64,000 nt of DNA, taken from contig CM042687.1 of NCBI GenBank assembly GCA_023614405.1, forward strand, positions 264,225,480-264,289,479, read 5' to 3'. Numbering within the stretch: the first letter of the stretch is position 1; the number at the start of each line of letters is the position of its first letter. This DNA is from Avena insularis (lineage: Eukaryota > Streptophyta > Magnoliopsida > Poales > Poaceae). Of this stretch, positions 23,431 to 33,158 are shown piece by piece. A model generated the notes under the pieces. That model was not told the origin of the DNA and did no database searches. It saw only the letters and a program-made list of their open reading frames with translations. The translations under genes and the position numbers were made by a program.

Positions 23431-24870
23431 TCTCTTAAGGGGGTTAGCATAGACAGTGTGCCTATTGTGAGTGAGTATCCAAATGTGTTTCCGGAAGAAT
23501 TGCCGGGAATGCCACCAGATAGAGATGTGGAGTTTCTTATTGATTTGCTACCAGGATCTGGACCAATAGCAAAAAGACCGTACAAGATGTCAGTTGATGA
23601 GTTGAAAGAACTCAAGAAGCAGCTTGGAGAACAGTTGCAGAAAGGTTTTATCCAACCAAGTTCCTCATCTTGGGGAGCACCAGTTTTGTTTGTGGAAAAG
23701 AAAGATAGAAGTTAAAGGTTATGCATAGATTACCGTTCACTCAATGAGGTGACTATCAAGAACAAATACCCTTTGCCTAGAATCAGTGACTTGTTTGATC
23801 AGTTAGAAGGAGCTTGTGTGTTCTCAAAGATTGATCTCCGGTCAGGTTATTTTCAGCTCAAGTTAAGGGAACAAGACATACCTAATACAACTTTCACCAC
23901 TAGGTATGGATTGTATGAGTATACCGTGATGCCATTTGGTTTAACCAATGCACCAGCATACTTCATGAATATGATGAACAAAGTGTTCATGGAGTTCCTT
24001 GACAAGTTTGTCGTCATGTTCATCGATGACATTCTAATTTACTCCAAGAGCAAGGAAGAGCATGAAGGACATTTACGATTGATACTTGAGAAGCTTAGAG
24101 AGCATAAGCTGTATGCCAAATTCAGCAAATGTGAATTTTGGTTAAATGAAGTTGGTTTTCTTGGACACGTTGTGTCAGGAGATGGTGTAGCAGTTGATCC
24201 TGCCAAAGTTTCAGCTGTAACTGAATGGGAATCTCCTAAGTCAGTGAAAGAGGTTCGTAGTTTCCTTGGCTTGGCAGGATATTATAGAAGATTTATTGAG
24301 AATTTCTCCAAGGTAGATAAGCCTATGACAGAACTGCTAAAGAAACACAAGAAATTTGCTTGGTCAGAAGGTTGTGAACTCAACTTTCAAGAATTAAAGA
24401 AGAGGCTAGTGACAGCGCCAGTCTTGTGTTTGCCAGATTTGGAGAAAGATTTCCAAGTGTATTGTGATGCATCTCATCATGGTTTAGGTGCAGTACTTAT
24501 GCAAGAAGGAAAAGTTGTGGCTTACGCCTCGAGACAACTCAAAATTCATGAAGTAAACTACCCTACTCATGATTTAGAGTTAGCTTCTGTTGTCCATGCA
24601 CTCAAAACATGGAGACATTATCTTTTGGAAAAGCGATGTGAAGTGTTCACAGATCACAAAAGTTTGAAGTATATCCTCACCCAGAAGGAAATTAACATGA
24701 GACAAAGAAGATGGCTAGAACTCATCAAGGACTATGACTTGAGTTTGCAATACCACCCCGGTAAAGCAAATGTTGTAGCGGATGCTCTAAGCCGTAAGGT
24801 TTTTGTGAATGGCCTTACTAAGGGAGAATTGCCAGATGATCTGTGTCCCAATTTAGAAATCTCAGATTAG
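23431..24870 (+). pseudogene. Reverse transcriptase and RNase H of element B
   Basis: The reverse transcriptase shows the linker EYPNVFPEELPGMPPDRDVEF, fingers and palm, the catalytic [10 protein letters not shown] (FIDD at 24019-24030) and the [11 protein letters not shown] block. RNase H follows with its first catalytic Asp in [13 protein letters not shown] (24466-24468) and the [10 protein letters not shown] and [11 protein letters not shown] motifs. A TAA at 23713-23715 stands where Leu is expected in the palm entry (before RLCIDYR). At about 24858 the frame shifts by one base, so that the conceptual protein passes from the frame ending at the TAG of 24868 into the frame that opens before 24843. 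Confidence 0.9.
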
Positions 24871-26387
24871 AGATTGTGCCTGAGGGACATCTCATGTATT
24901 TGGATGTTCAACCCACTTTGTTGGACAAGATCAAAGAAGCCCAAAAGATGGATAAGGAAATTGAAGAGATTAAGGAAAAGATTGGTAAGGGAAAAGCCAA
25001 AGGATTCCATGAAGATGAACAGGGTTCTTTATGGCATGGAAAACGTATCTGTCTTCTAGAAGACCCGGAGCTTCGGAAACTGATTTTACAAGAAGCACAT
25101 ATCTCACCATATTCTATTCATCCGGGTAACACCAAAATGTACATGAATATGAAGGAAAGATTTTGGTGGAATAATCTCAAGAAAGACATCGCCGAACATA
25201 TTGCTTTGTGTGATGTATGAGTGAAAGCGGAACATCAGAAACCAGTAGGATTGTTACAACCACTACCTATTCCTGATTGGAAGTGGGACAAGATTGGCAT
25301 GGATTTCATCACCGGATTGCCAAGGACCAGGTCAGGATATGATTCTATTTGGGTAGTAGTGGATCGCTTAACTAAAGTGGCTCATTTTATACCCGTGAAG
25401 ACAACTTACACAAGTGCTAAGTTAGCCAAGATTTATATGAACAGAATTGTATGTCTACATGGAGTGCCCAAGAGTATTGTGTCTGATAGGGGAACCCAAT
25501 TCACTTCTCATTTTTGGAGGCAGCTACATGAGTCATTGGGAACGAGGTTGGAATTCAGCACTGCATTTCATCCTCAAACTGATGAACAGACAGAAAGGAC
25601 TAATCAGATTCTTGAAGATATGTTGAGAGCATGTGCTCTAGACTATGGAGCCAGTTGGGATGAAAGTCTGCCTTACGCAGAATTTTCTTACAATAACAGC
25701 TATCAAGCCAGTATTGAAATGGCACCATTTGAGTTTCTCTATGGGAGAAAGTGTACCACCCCATTGCTATGGAATTGTGTGGGAGAAAGAAGTTTGTTCA
25801 GACCAGAACTAATCAAAGAAGCTGAAGAGAAAGTCAAACTGGTTAAGGACAGGTTGAAGATAGCACAGTCCCGACAAAAGAGCTACGCAGATCCTAAACG
25901 TAGAGAAGTCATCTATGAAGTAGGTGACCGAGCTTATCTTAGAGTATCACCACTTCATGGAGTGAAAAGGTTTGGAGTCAAAGGAAAATTGGCCCCAAGA
26001 TATGTTGGACCATTCAAGATTCTGAGTCGTAAAGGAGAAGTAGCTTATGAGATTGAATTGCCAGAGTCTTTGTCAGCTGTTCATAATATGTTTCATGTGA
26101 GTCAGCTTAAGAAATGCCATCCAGAAATGGAAGAAACTTCTTTGAAGGATACTATACCTTTGGAAGAGGTTCAGTTGGAGAGTGATCTCACCTATGAAGA
26201 GAAACCTATCAAGATTCTTGAGACTGCAGAAAGGGTTACACAGACTAAGACTATCAAATTCTACAAAGTTCAGTGGAACCATCATACCGAAGAAGAAGCA
26301 ACATGGGAAAGAGAAGATGATCTTCGGAAAGACCACCCTCACCTATTTGCTAGCCAACCCGAATCTCGAGGGCGAGATTCACCTTAA
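24843..26387 (+). pseudogene. Integrase with C-terminal chromodomain, element B
   Basis: The zinc-binding part has H, H and C (EAHISPYSIH, ALCDV) but is cut by TGA at 25218, where a short deletion seems to have removed the second Cys. The core has Asp at 25302, Asp at 25485 (VSDRGTQF) and Glu at 25593 with 35 residues between the last two, the D,D(35)E triad. The GPF/Y-like part (LAPRYVGPFKIL) and a chromodomain (YKVQWNHHTEEEATWERED, about residues 335-380) follow. The chromodomain is thought to steer integration to heterochromatin by binding modified histone tails. The frame ends 12 bases before the LTR tract. Confidence 0.9.
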
Positions 26388-26399
26388 GGGGGTTAGATT
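26385..26399 (+). promoter_or_regulatory. Polypurine tract of element B
   Basis: TAAGGGGGTTAGATT directly precedes the TG of the 3' LTR at 26400. The site primes plus-strand DNA synthesis. Confidence 0.75.
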
Positions 26400-29300
26400 T
26401 GTAACATCCCTAAAATCATGTTTTCAAAGATTACATATCATTCATGCATGCATATCATTTAGGGATCAAATATCAAACCCATTTCAAGAAAACAAAGCAC
26501 TAAGTGCTAATATTTTATGAGATCAAGCATTAATCAAATACCACTTTCAAATGGAGAATTTTTGGTTCAAAACAAAACCTTGTTGCTCTCAGAATGTTTT
26601 TCTTGTTTGCTAATGCTTAAACCAAAAATTTGCAAAACAAATGTGAGTTTAAAACCATTTTAAAAACTTGATCAAATCATGTGCTTTGTCACTGTTTATT
26701 TTTGTTTGATCAAGGGACCAAGCTAATACAGGGAGACCATGTGATTTTATGCCCAAAATGTGAGTAATACACTCTACAAAAATCCAGAACAAATTTGAAT
26801 TCAAATGGCATTTGAATTTATTGAAAATGGATTCAGAAAAATCAAAACAGAAATAGAAAATGAATAGAGAAAAGGAAAAAGGCCGGCGCTAGTCATTTGG
26901 CCCAACAGAGAAACCAGCCCACTAAGCCCACCCAGGTTGTTTCCCCCTTCTCTCTCTCACCCGCACCCGCACTACCCCGCAGACACTGCCACTGGGCCCG
27001 AGCCAGGTCAGCACCTTCTTCTCCACCTCAGCAGACCAGCCATCACCGCTTCGTTCCTCCAGAAACGCCACGTTGATTCCTCGCTTAATTGGCATTGATC
27101 CGCAGCGTAATTCCCTCGCCCCTCCTGGCTACTTAATCACCTTGCCACCGCGGTCATTTCCCCCCCCCCACACAGCACGCTCACCTCGCCACCAGGCTGC
27201 CAGTATTTTGAATTGCACCGCCGCTGCCCGACGAACTCCGGCAAGCGATTACGGTGAGCTCCGACCGCCCCTCTGCCTTTGGTTCAAACGAGCGTGACCT
27301 GCGTGTCCTTACGAATCTGCTGACACCTCTAGTTTGTCTGCTTGTGACCCAGGACGCCGTCTTCATTCACGCCCGCGAACGCCAGAGCCGCCGCTCAACT
27401 CCGACGAGCGATTTAGGTAAAATCCGTGCGCCCCTTGACTCCTCATTCATGCTATCAGGTCCGCCGTGTCCTTGTGCAGCAGCTAACCCCACTGACTTGT
27501 GCTAGGGCGATCCCGAACGTCGTCAACGTCGCTGTCCGCACGAACCCGACGCCGCCAGCAACTCCGACGAGACCCTGCCACTGCATCTGTGCGCCCCTTG
27601 ACAAGCCACCGCCACGTTGAGCTTCAGCACACCACCGCGGGCCTGGTAAGCATCTCCGACGACCCCAAACCTCAGCCACCGGCCACAGACAGAGCGAGAC
27701 CACGCCACTGCCGCCGCACGCCGCCAGTTCTTGGTAGGTTGATCGAACACCGTAGGATCTAGATCTGACGCATAGGATAGATCACTTAACAAAGGGATAA
27801 GTTTAGATCTGAGCCGCGTGTTTTAGTTAGATCTAACGGTGCACAGACGCGATCCAACGCGAAATGGTATCAGCCAATCAGATGCCTCCGTGTGGCTATG
27901 AGTTAGATTTAAAATCAGAATTTTGATCTATTTGTTATTTAAACTTGTTTAATTCATAACTTTTGATTCCCACGTCCAAATTTGACAAATTTTATATCAA
28001 TGGAATCAGGAGAGAAAGACCTTTCCATATATGCAATGTGTTTAATGTTTTGTTTTTGTTAAAATGATTATTTTTACAGAAACATGTGTAGGCCTATTTT
28101 GTGTATATTAATTGTTTGAGAAATGGTTTAATGTTCAAATAAAGTTTGTTTGGCAAGTTTGGAACTTGTTTATGAATCAGTACTGTGCACTTGTCTTGTT
28201 GAGTATAGAAAATCATCACATATCATTTTGCATGCATCCATATATTTTTGCTTGTATTTATTTTGTATGTGATTTGGTGCTATCATTTTATGTGTAGATT
28301 TTGGTGCAAATAGTGATTGTGATTGTGAGGATTGTAGCTACTCTCCAAACTACCAAGGCAAGTGGTGCTTCATGATTTATTCCTATGTTTTCAAATATGC
28401 ATTAGAAATATTTTGCTAGTCTTGCATGGATATTTTTGGTCTATATGCTATGCTTGGGAAATCCTAGTAGTTGTAGAATTGCTAGAATTATTTCTAAGTC
28501 TTATCAATGCCATGCTTAGCCTAGCTAGTCGCAACCAAGGGTGGTTATATATTCATGCTATGAATAAATATTTCTAAGTCTTTGGACTATGTTTTGCTTA
28601 ATAAAACAACAAAGTGAATGAAACACCTCGGTGGAATGGAAGGAATGGTTTATGTTGAGTGGTTACACAAGGCCCATTTCTATGGTTTACCTTGTGTATC
28701 TCACTTGTGGAAAGCCACCAAGGAACAAAGGGATTTGAGAGGCCAAATGTTAAGAAGCTTCTAGTGCAGCCACTTGGTAATATTGGCTCTGCCTGGATCA
28801 TATAGGTTGCAATAACTTAGCCATTTGGACAGTTGGTGGTAGTGGTATGATAGGTTGGAGCGCGTCCATTTGGTCTAAGGGAAGGCTTCTGAAAGGTCCC
28901 GTCTTGGTGAAAATCAAGTCTTGTGGGGAAAGTGCACAACCTCTGCAGATGGAAGAATCTAAGTACTTAGCCATGTCCCTGGTATTGGACAACTTGAGCA
29001 TCAAGACATGGAAGCTATCAAGAATCTCCTCATCCCAATTTATAAGTAAAATCTTGTGGTTGAACAAGGGTGAAGGACCCCAATGTCTATTGGTGGTTCC
29101 TTGGGAAAGTTTTTGGACAAAGAAAAGCTTAGAGTTTTTCAACTGATAGGAAAAACCTATTTTGAGCAAAGCAAGCCTAAGCTACACTTAGCCAAAATGC
29201 ATATAGTATTTAGTCCACCAATATTCTACTAAGGTATCACTTGCCAATACTATTCCAATGTATTGACCCACTGTGGCTGTAACTTGTGATGTTGGAGGAT

Positions 29301-29573
29301 ATTCTGATGATGATTAGGAGTCATGAGTCTACACTCAACATGCTTGCCTGTAGCACATGAAGATGAAGACTTATTTATTTTATTATATATTTGAACTCTT
29401 GTATTAGGCCTGTGGCCATGGAGTTGTAAAAGACTATGTTTGTCTCTGGAATGATATGTAATAATGACCTTTGTTTCTGTGTACTTCATCTTAAACTGTG
29501 GATGCTAGCATTGATCCAGGGACTAGCATTGCAATCACAGGGATCCTTTCCTTTACAAAGGAGGGATCTTACA
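26400..29573 (+). repeat. 3' LTR of element B (3174 bp)
   Basis: Collinear with 16903-20047, with the same TGTAACATCCC start and GGGATCTTACA end. Most of it differs by about 1 percent. The GC-rich middle (about 26990-27720) is more diverged and has several indels, including a C run at 27161-27168. The shared block is at 28929-28949. Confidence 0.93.
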
Positions 29574-29578
29574 AGAAC
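29574..29578. repeat. Target-site duplication AGAAC, right copy
   Basis: Exact copy of 16898-16902, right after the CA end of the 3' LTR of element B. Confidence 0.92.
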
Positions 29579-30412
29579 ACTCACAGAACAATAAAAATGA
29601 AAACTAGAGTGTTCTAGACAATGAAGAACTAGGTATGACTTCTCCAATATAGGAGTGTAGGGGTCCGGACAATTTTTTACAGCAAACCAAACAAAATAAA
29701 ACTAAATACAAAAACAAAGACGCTCCAATAACAACACAAAGTGCATGAAGCAATAAAAATAAAGTGTCTAGAAAGAGACCTGAGATTTTTATTGATGAAG
29801 AAGGGGATGCCTTGGGCATCCCCAAACTTTGATGCTTGTACCTCTTGAATATTTCTTGGGGTGACACGGGTGGCATCCCCAAGCTTGAGATTTTTTCCAT
29901 TCTTCATCTCATCACATCATTCTTCCCGTACACTTAAAAATTCCCTTCATACAAAACTTCACACAATCTTCATTAGCAACATTAGTGTATTCAAGACAAT
30001 AAGCCTTTGGGTTTAGTTTCAACACAATTAAAACTTCAATTAAAACACAAGCTACTATAGCAATTTCTTTTAAAAGCTCAAGTGATCAAAGAGAACTGAA
30101 AAAGGAAACCGATAAGAGGTAAATGCAAATAATGACAGAAATCTGTCAAAACAGACCAGCTGGTAAAAACCAATTTTTTCGAAGACCTTCGGTTGCTCAA
30201 ATAGAAAGTTTTGAACTAACGAAAGTTAGATAATAGCCTGGGGCATATGCACAGAAAATTACAGCTCAATCTGACGTATTGGTATTTTTCACGAATTTTT
30301 ACAGTGAAACACAGAAATCTGTTTCGGGACAACAACTTCCCCAAATCTTACTTCTCTCTCATTAGAGGTTATTCTTCGCACAAAACCACACAAAAAGGAT
30401 AAGGAGAGGTTA
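29579..30412 (-). other. Non-coding internal region of C (right piece)
   Basis: AT-rich, no credible gene. On the plus strand it contains the repeated phrase GCATCCCCAA (near 29817 and 29873), the complement of the TTGGGGATGC found in the tract at the 3' LTR. Those copies look like extra polypurine-like tracts of element C. Confidence 0.55.
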
Positions 30413-31353
30413 TTACAGAGTCAATAACTTCCAAGACTCAACAAAATAAAAACTTACTGAAAATAAAAATAATTTGGGTTGTCTCCCAAAAGCTCTTTCT
30501 TTATAGCCATTAAGATAGGTACGATAGTTTCGATGATGCTCACATAAGAAATATGAATTGAAGTAAAAGGGAGCATCAAGAAGAAAATATAAAACAAATT
30601 TAAGTCTAAACCACTTCCTATGCATAGGAATCTTGTACGCAAATGAATTCACAAAGAACAAAGTGACAAGCATAGGAAGATAAAACAAGAGTAACTTCAA
30701 AACTTTCAGCACATAGAGAGGTGTTTCAGTACCATGTAAACTTCTACAACTATATTTTCCTCCCTCATAATAATTCTAAGTAGCCTCATGAATAAACTCA
30801 ACAATATAACTATCACATAAATCATTCTTTTCATGATCTACAAACACATATTTTTTATCAAGCTAAAAAATAGTGGGATTAAAACTTTCAAACCCACTTT
30901 TAACAATTTTATAACAAGGTGACTTATCATTCTCAAGAGGTATGGGGTTCCAAGATAAAGTCAAGACCCCTCCCATCTCATATTCAATATAAGTACAATT
31001 AATTTTATCAACCAATATAGGACCATCATCTAGAGCTTTATTATAAACATTTTCTAAGCAAAACTTTTTAGTATCATGCATTTCGAAGTTAGGCACAAAT
31101 AAAGGATTATCATAAGATTTATCAAAGTAGCATGGATTATAATAGATAACAAGAGCATAATTATTATCACAAGTTTTACCCATAGTAGATATTTCAAAAG
31201 AATCCACATGAACATGACATTCATCCTCCTTTGGTAAGCATGGGGGACAATCAAATAATGTAAGGGATAAAGAGTTACTCTCATTAGAAGGTAGGCATGG
31301 GCAGCTAATCCATTATTCCTCCTTTTGTTCATCACTCTCCTCCTCTTTTTCAT
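30413..31353 (-). pseudogene. Athila env-like / extra ORF after pol, broken
   Basis: On the minus strand one frame runs from about 31207 to 30413 with stops near 30863 and a second one about 100 bases further. The N-terminal piece includes KALDDGPILVDKINCTYIE. The C-terminal piece starts with a hydrophobic segment (KLLLFYLPMLVTLFFVNSFA), a likely membrane span, and ends with a basic, Tyr/Arg-rich tail (HRNYRTYLNGYKERAFGRQP). A membrane-anchored ORF between pol and the 3' LTR is the classical env-like gene of Athila elements; its function is unknown and nothing shows it makes infectious particles. Ancestral reading frame upstream of 31207 is less clear. Confidence 0.6.
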
Positions 31354-31612
31354 CTAATGAGCCTTCAGGTTCAGCAGGCGGTGGTTCATCTACTACCTTA
31401 GCAATGATAGTAGTTTTCCAAAATAGGAAACCAAGTAGGTTATCCATAATGAAATAGTGATTAGAGCAGAACTAGGCATAAAAACAACTTGAAGTAGGAA
31501 CTACTTTTTTGTGTTTTTGATAAAAATAATGTCGTGGTGGTGGCACGGCAGATGCCATGGGTAGGCTAAAGTATGGGGCCAATGGATGCTAGTGGGATCT
31601 GGGGAGGGAAGA

Positions 31613-32324
31613 TGTAGCGATTTCTACACACAAATGACTAGAACATATATCTTTATTTCTCCTCAATCGAGTTACAAATGCTCCTAGAGCTGCATCAGAG
31701 AGAGGTGGAAGAGAACTTGTACGCGAGCCCTCTAGTCTCAAATGAATCGATCCCTTCTCCTGGAGCCTGTGCCCCTCCTTATAAAGGGGTCCTTGATTCC
31801 TCCTACGGCTGACGTGGCAAGCATATTCTTGGAATATGCTTGTACCAAAGTGGTAACTCGGTGGACTCCTTTCTGTGTCCCTCTTCTATCGGCGGCAAAG
31901 ATCCAGAGACCCCCACATGTGAGCCTCGGGCTTCCCCACTGTCACCTTCGTGACGCTTGTCTGCCCCTCTGCGGCTCTGCTCTTTGTCCTTAGCGCTTGG
32001 CCCTGTGTAGATTCTTCCTAGCCAGTAGCTAGGTTTTGACTCTGGGATCCTTCTCCTTCTCCTGCAAGTTTCCCGTTACTCGGCCTCGTCTCGCATAACT
32101 CGGCTCGGCTTCCACCTGCATACGAGCCGATCAATCTTATTCGGCCGACTTAGCTCACACGTCGGCCGAGTAAGGTGTTAATCACTTGATTCTTGCCAAG
32201 CCATGGCTCATTCGGCCGAACCTTGCATGACTCGGTCGACTTAACTTATAATTCGACCTTTGGTAAGAAAGGTTCCTTCTTTCTTTCTGATATCTTGACC
32301 CTACCTGGGGTCATCCCCCCAACA
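31613..32324 (-). repeat. 3' LTR of element D (712 bp)
   Basis: Read on the minus strand it starts TGTTGGGGGGATGACCCC directly after the tract and ends TGTAGAAATCGCTACA. Both ends are TG and CA. A TATA motif on the minus strand lies at 31772-31783, and CGGCCGA occurs three times within 78 bp at 32142, 32163 and 32213. Confidence 0.8.
31772..31783 (-). promoter_or_regulatory. TATA box in LTR of element D
   Basis: Read on the minus strand the sequence is TTTATAAGGAGGGG. It is the only good TATA motif of the LTR in sense direction. The 12 bases TATAAGGAGGGG recur on the plus strand at 32786-32797 ahead of the antisense gene. Confidence 0.55.
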
Positions 32325-32340
32325 TTAGTCCCCGAAGCTG
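32325..32340 (-). promoter_or_regulatory. Polypurine tract of element D
   Basis: On the minus strand CAGCTTCGGGGACTAA directly precedes the TG of the LTR. The CGGGGACT core is shared with element E and with the iterated units found in D and E. Confidence 0.75.
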
Positions 32341-33158
32341 GTGCGGTCCTGCCAGAAACTTCGGCCGGGCCACATCAGTTTCTAGACATTCATTCCTTCT
32401 AATTTCTTGTCCGATGTATTTCTTAGCTGACTCTCTTTTTAGCTATCCTCCTCTTTATCCTCTCTTCTGAGGTATGAATTGTGTTCTGAGTTATTCTCTT
32501 TTTTACGGGGTATCTACTTGGCTTCTCGAGTAAGCCTCGTCTTACATGTACCAATCATCACTGCTGCCTAGTTTTTTGTTCTGCTACAGTGCTTGCTGAC
32601 ATGCTACAGTGATTACTGCGCCTGTCGCGTCGGCGCAGTGACGCTTCGATAAACGCAACGGTCAGATGGCCTAATCTCCTCTCGCAACGTGTGGCCCTCG
32701 CTGTGGCTCCACTCTCTGTCCGCGGTTGGGGTGATACACGCGATTATGCAGTTATAGCGGCACAGCCACGATCACGGTACACAGTTATAAGGAGGGGAGT
32801 GGGGGTGGGTCGATTCAATTTTCCCCTCCCCACTCCCTTCGTCTTCCTCCCTGCGCCTCCATTGCCATTCGTGCTCCAGTAACTGCGCCACTGCAGTTTC
32901 TCCTCGACGGTCATGCCGCAGCTCTGTGGCTCTCGCGAACTCGCCACCACGCACCCGCTTTCGTGTTCTCGCCGGTGTGCCTCTCCGCAGTGTTGCCGCT
33001 AGGTTTCTGCTCTAGGTGTTCTTCTTGTTTTCTTCGATTTCCCGCGGTGGTTCTTTCTCTGTTCCGCCGCCGCGTCCGTCGTCGTCGCGATTGGGCCCTG
33101 CACTTCTAGGCCTCTTCCCGCCACCAGTTATTCTTCCGTCGATTCCTCCGACGAGCCC
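32341..33158 (+). promoter_or_regulatory. Probable promoter and leader of the antisense gene of element D
   Basis: This stretch lies between the tract of D and the first ATG of the plus-strand gene. It contains a TATA motif (TTATAAGG at 32785-32792) followed by a long pyrimidine-rich stretch (CCCCTCCCCACTCCCTTCG at 32823 on), a layout like a plant promoter with a CT-rich leader. About 370 bases of leader precede the ATG at 33159. Short ORFs in it (for example 33016-33270) are out of frame with the gene and not supported. Confidence 0.45.

Larger units (their letters stand above)
16903..29573 (+). mobile_element. Element B: complete Tekay-type chromovirus (Ty3/gypsy), 12671 bp
   Basis: Two long LTRs (16903-20047 and 26400-29573), an exact 5 bp target-site duplication, a primer-binding site, a polypurine tract and the order ORF1, ORF2, gag, protease, reverse transcriptase, RNase H, integrase, chromodomain are all present. 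The C-terminal chromodomain and the domain order make it a chromovirus; LTR length and protein style point to the Tekay (Del) clade. The polyprotein frame is broken at 22291 (TGA), 23713 (TAA), about 24858 (frameshift) and 25218 (TGA), so this copy cannot encode its own full polyprotein. Hand comparison of two LTR stretches (about 240 and 530 bp) found 3 and 6 substitutions plus one indel, about 1 percent, which means a young insertion. Confidence 0.93.
9448..31612 (-). mobile_element. Element C: Athila-type gypsy element, 3' part, interrupted
   Basis: On the minus strand the order is env-like ORF (31353 to 30413), long non-coding region, polypurine tract, then 3' LTR (10959 to 9448). This order after pol is typical of Athila. 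The element is split by the solo LTR at 12247-16197 and by element B at 16903-29573, and its upstream part (pol, gag, 5' LTR) is cut off by element D at 31613. The duplicated target sites AAGAT and AGAAC show that the three pieces 9448-12246, 16203-16902 and 29579-31612 were once contiguous. Family assignment comes from the LTR termini, the GGGGATGC tract and the env-like C-terminus. Confidence 0.75.
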
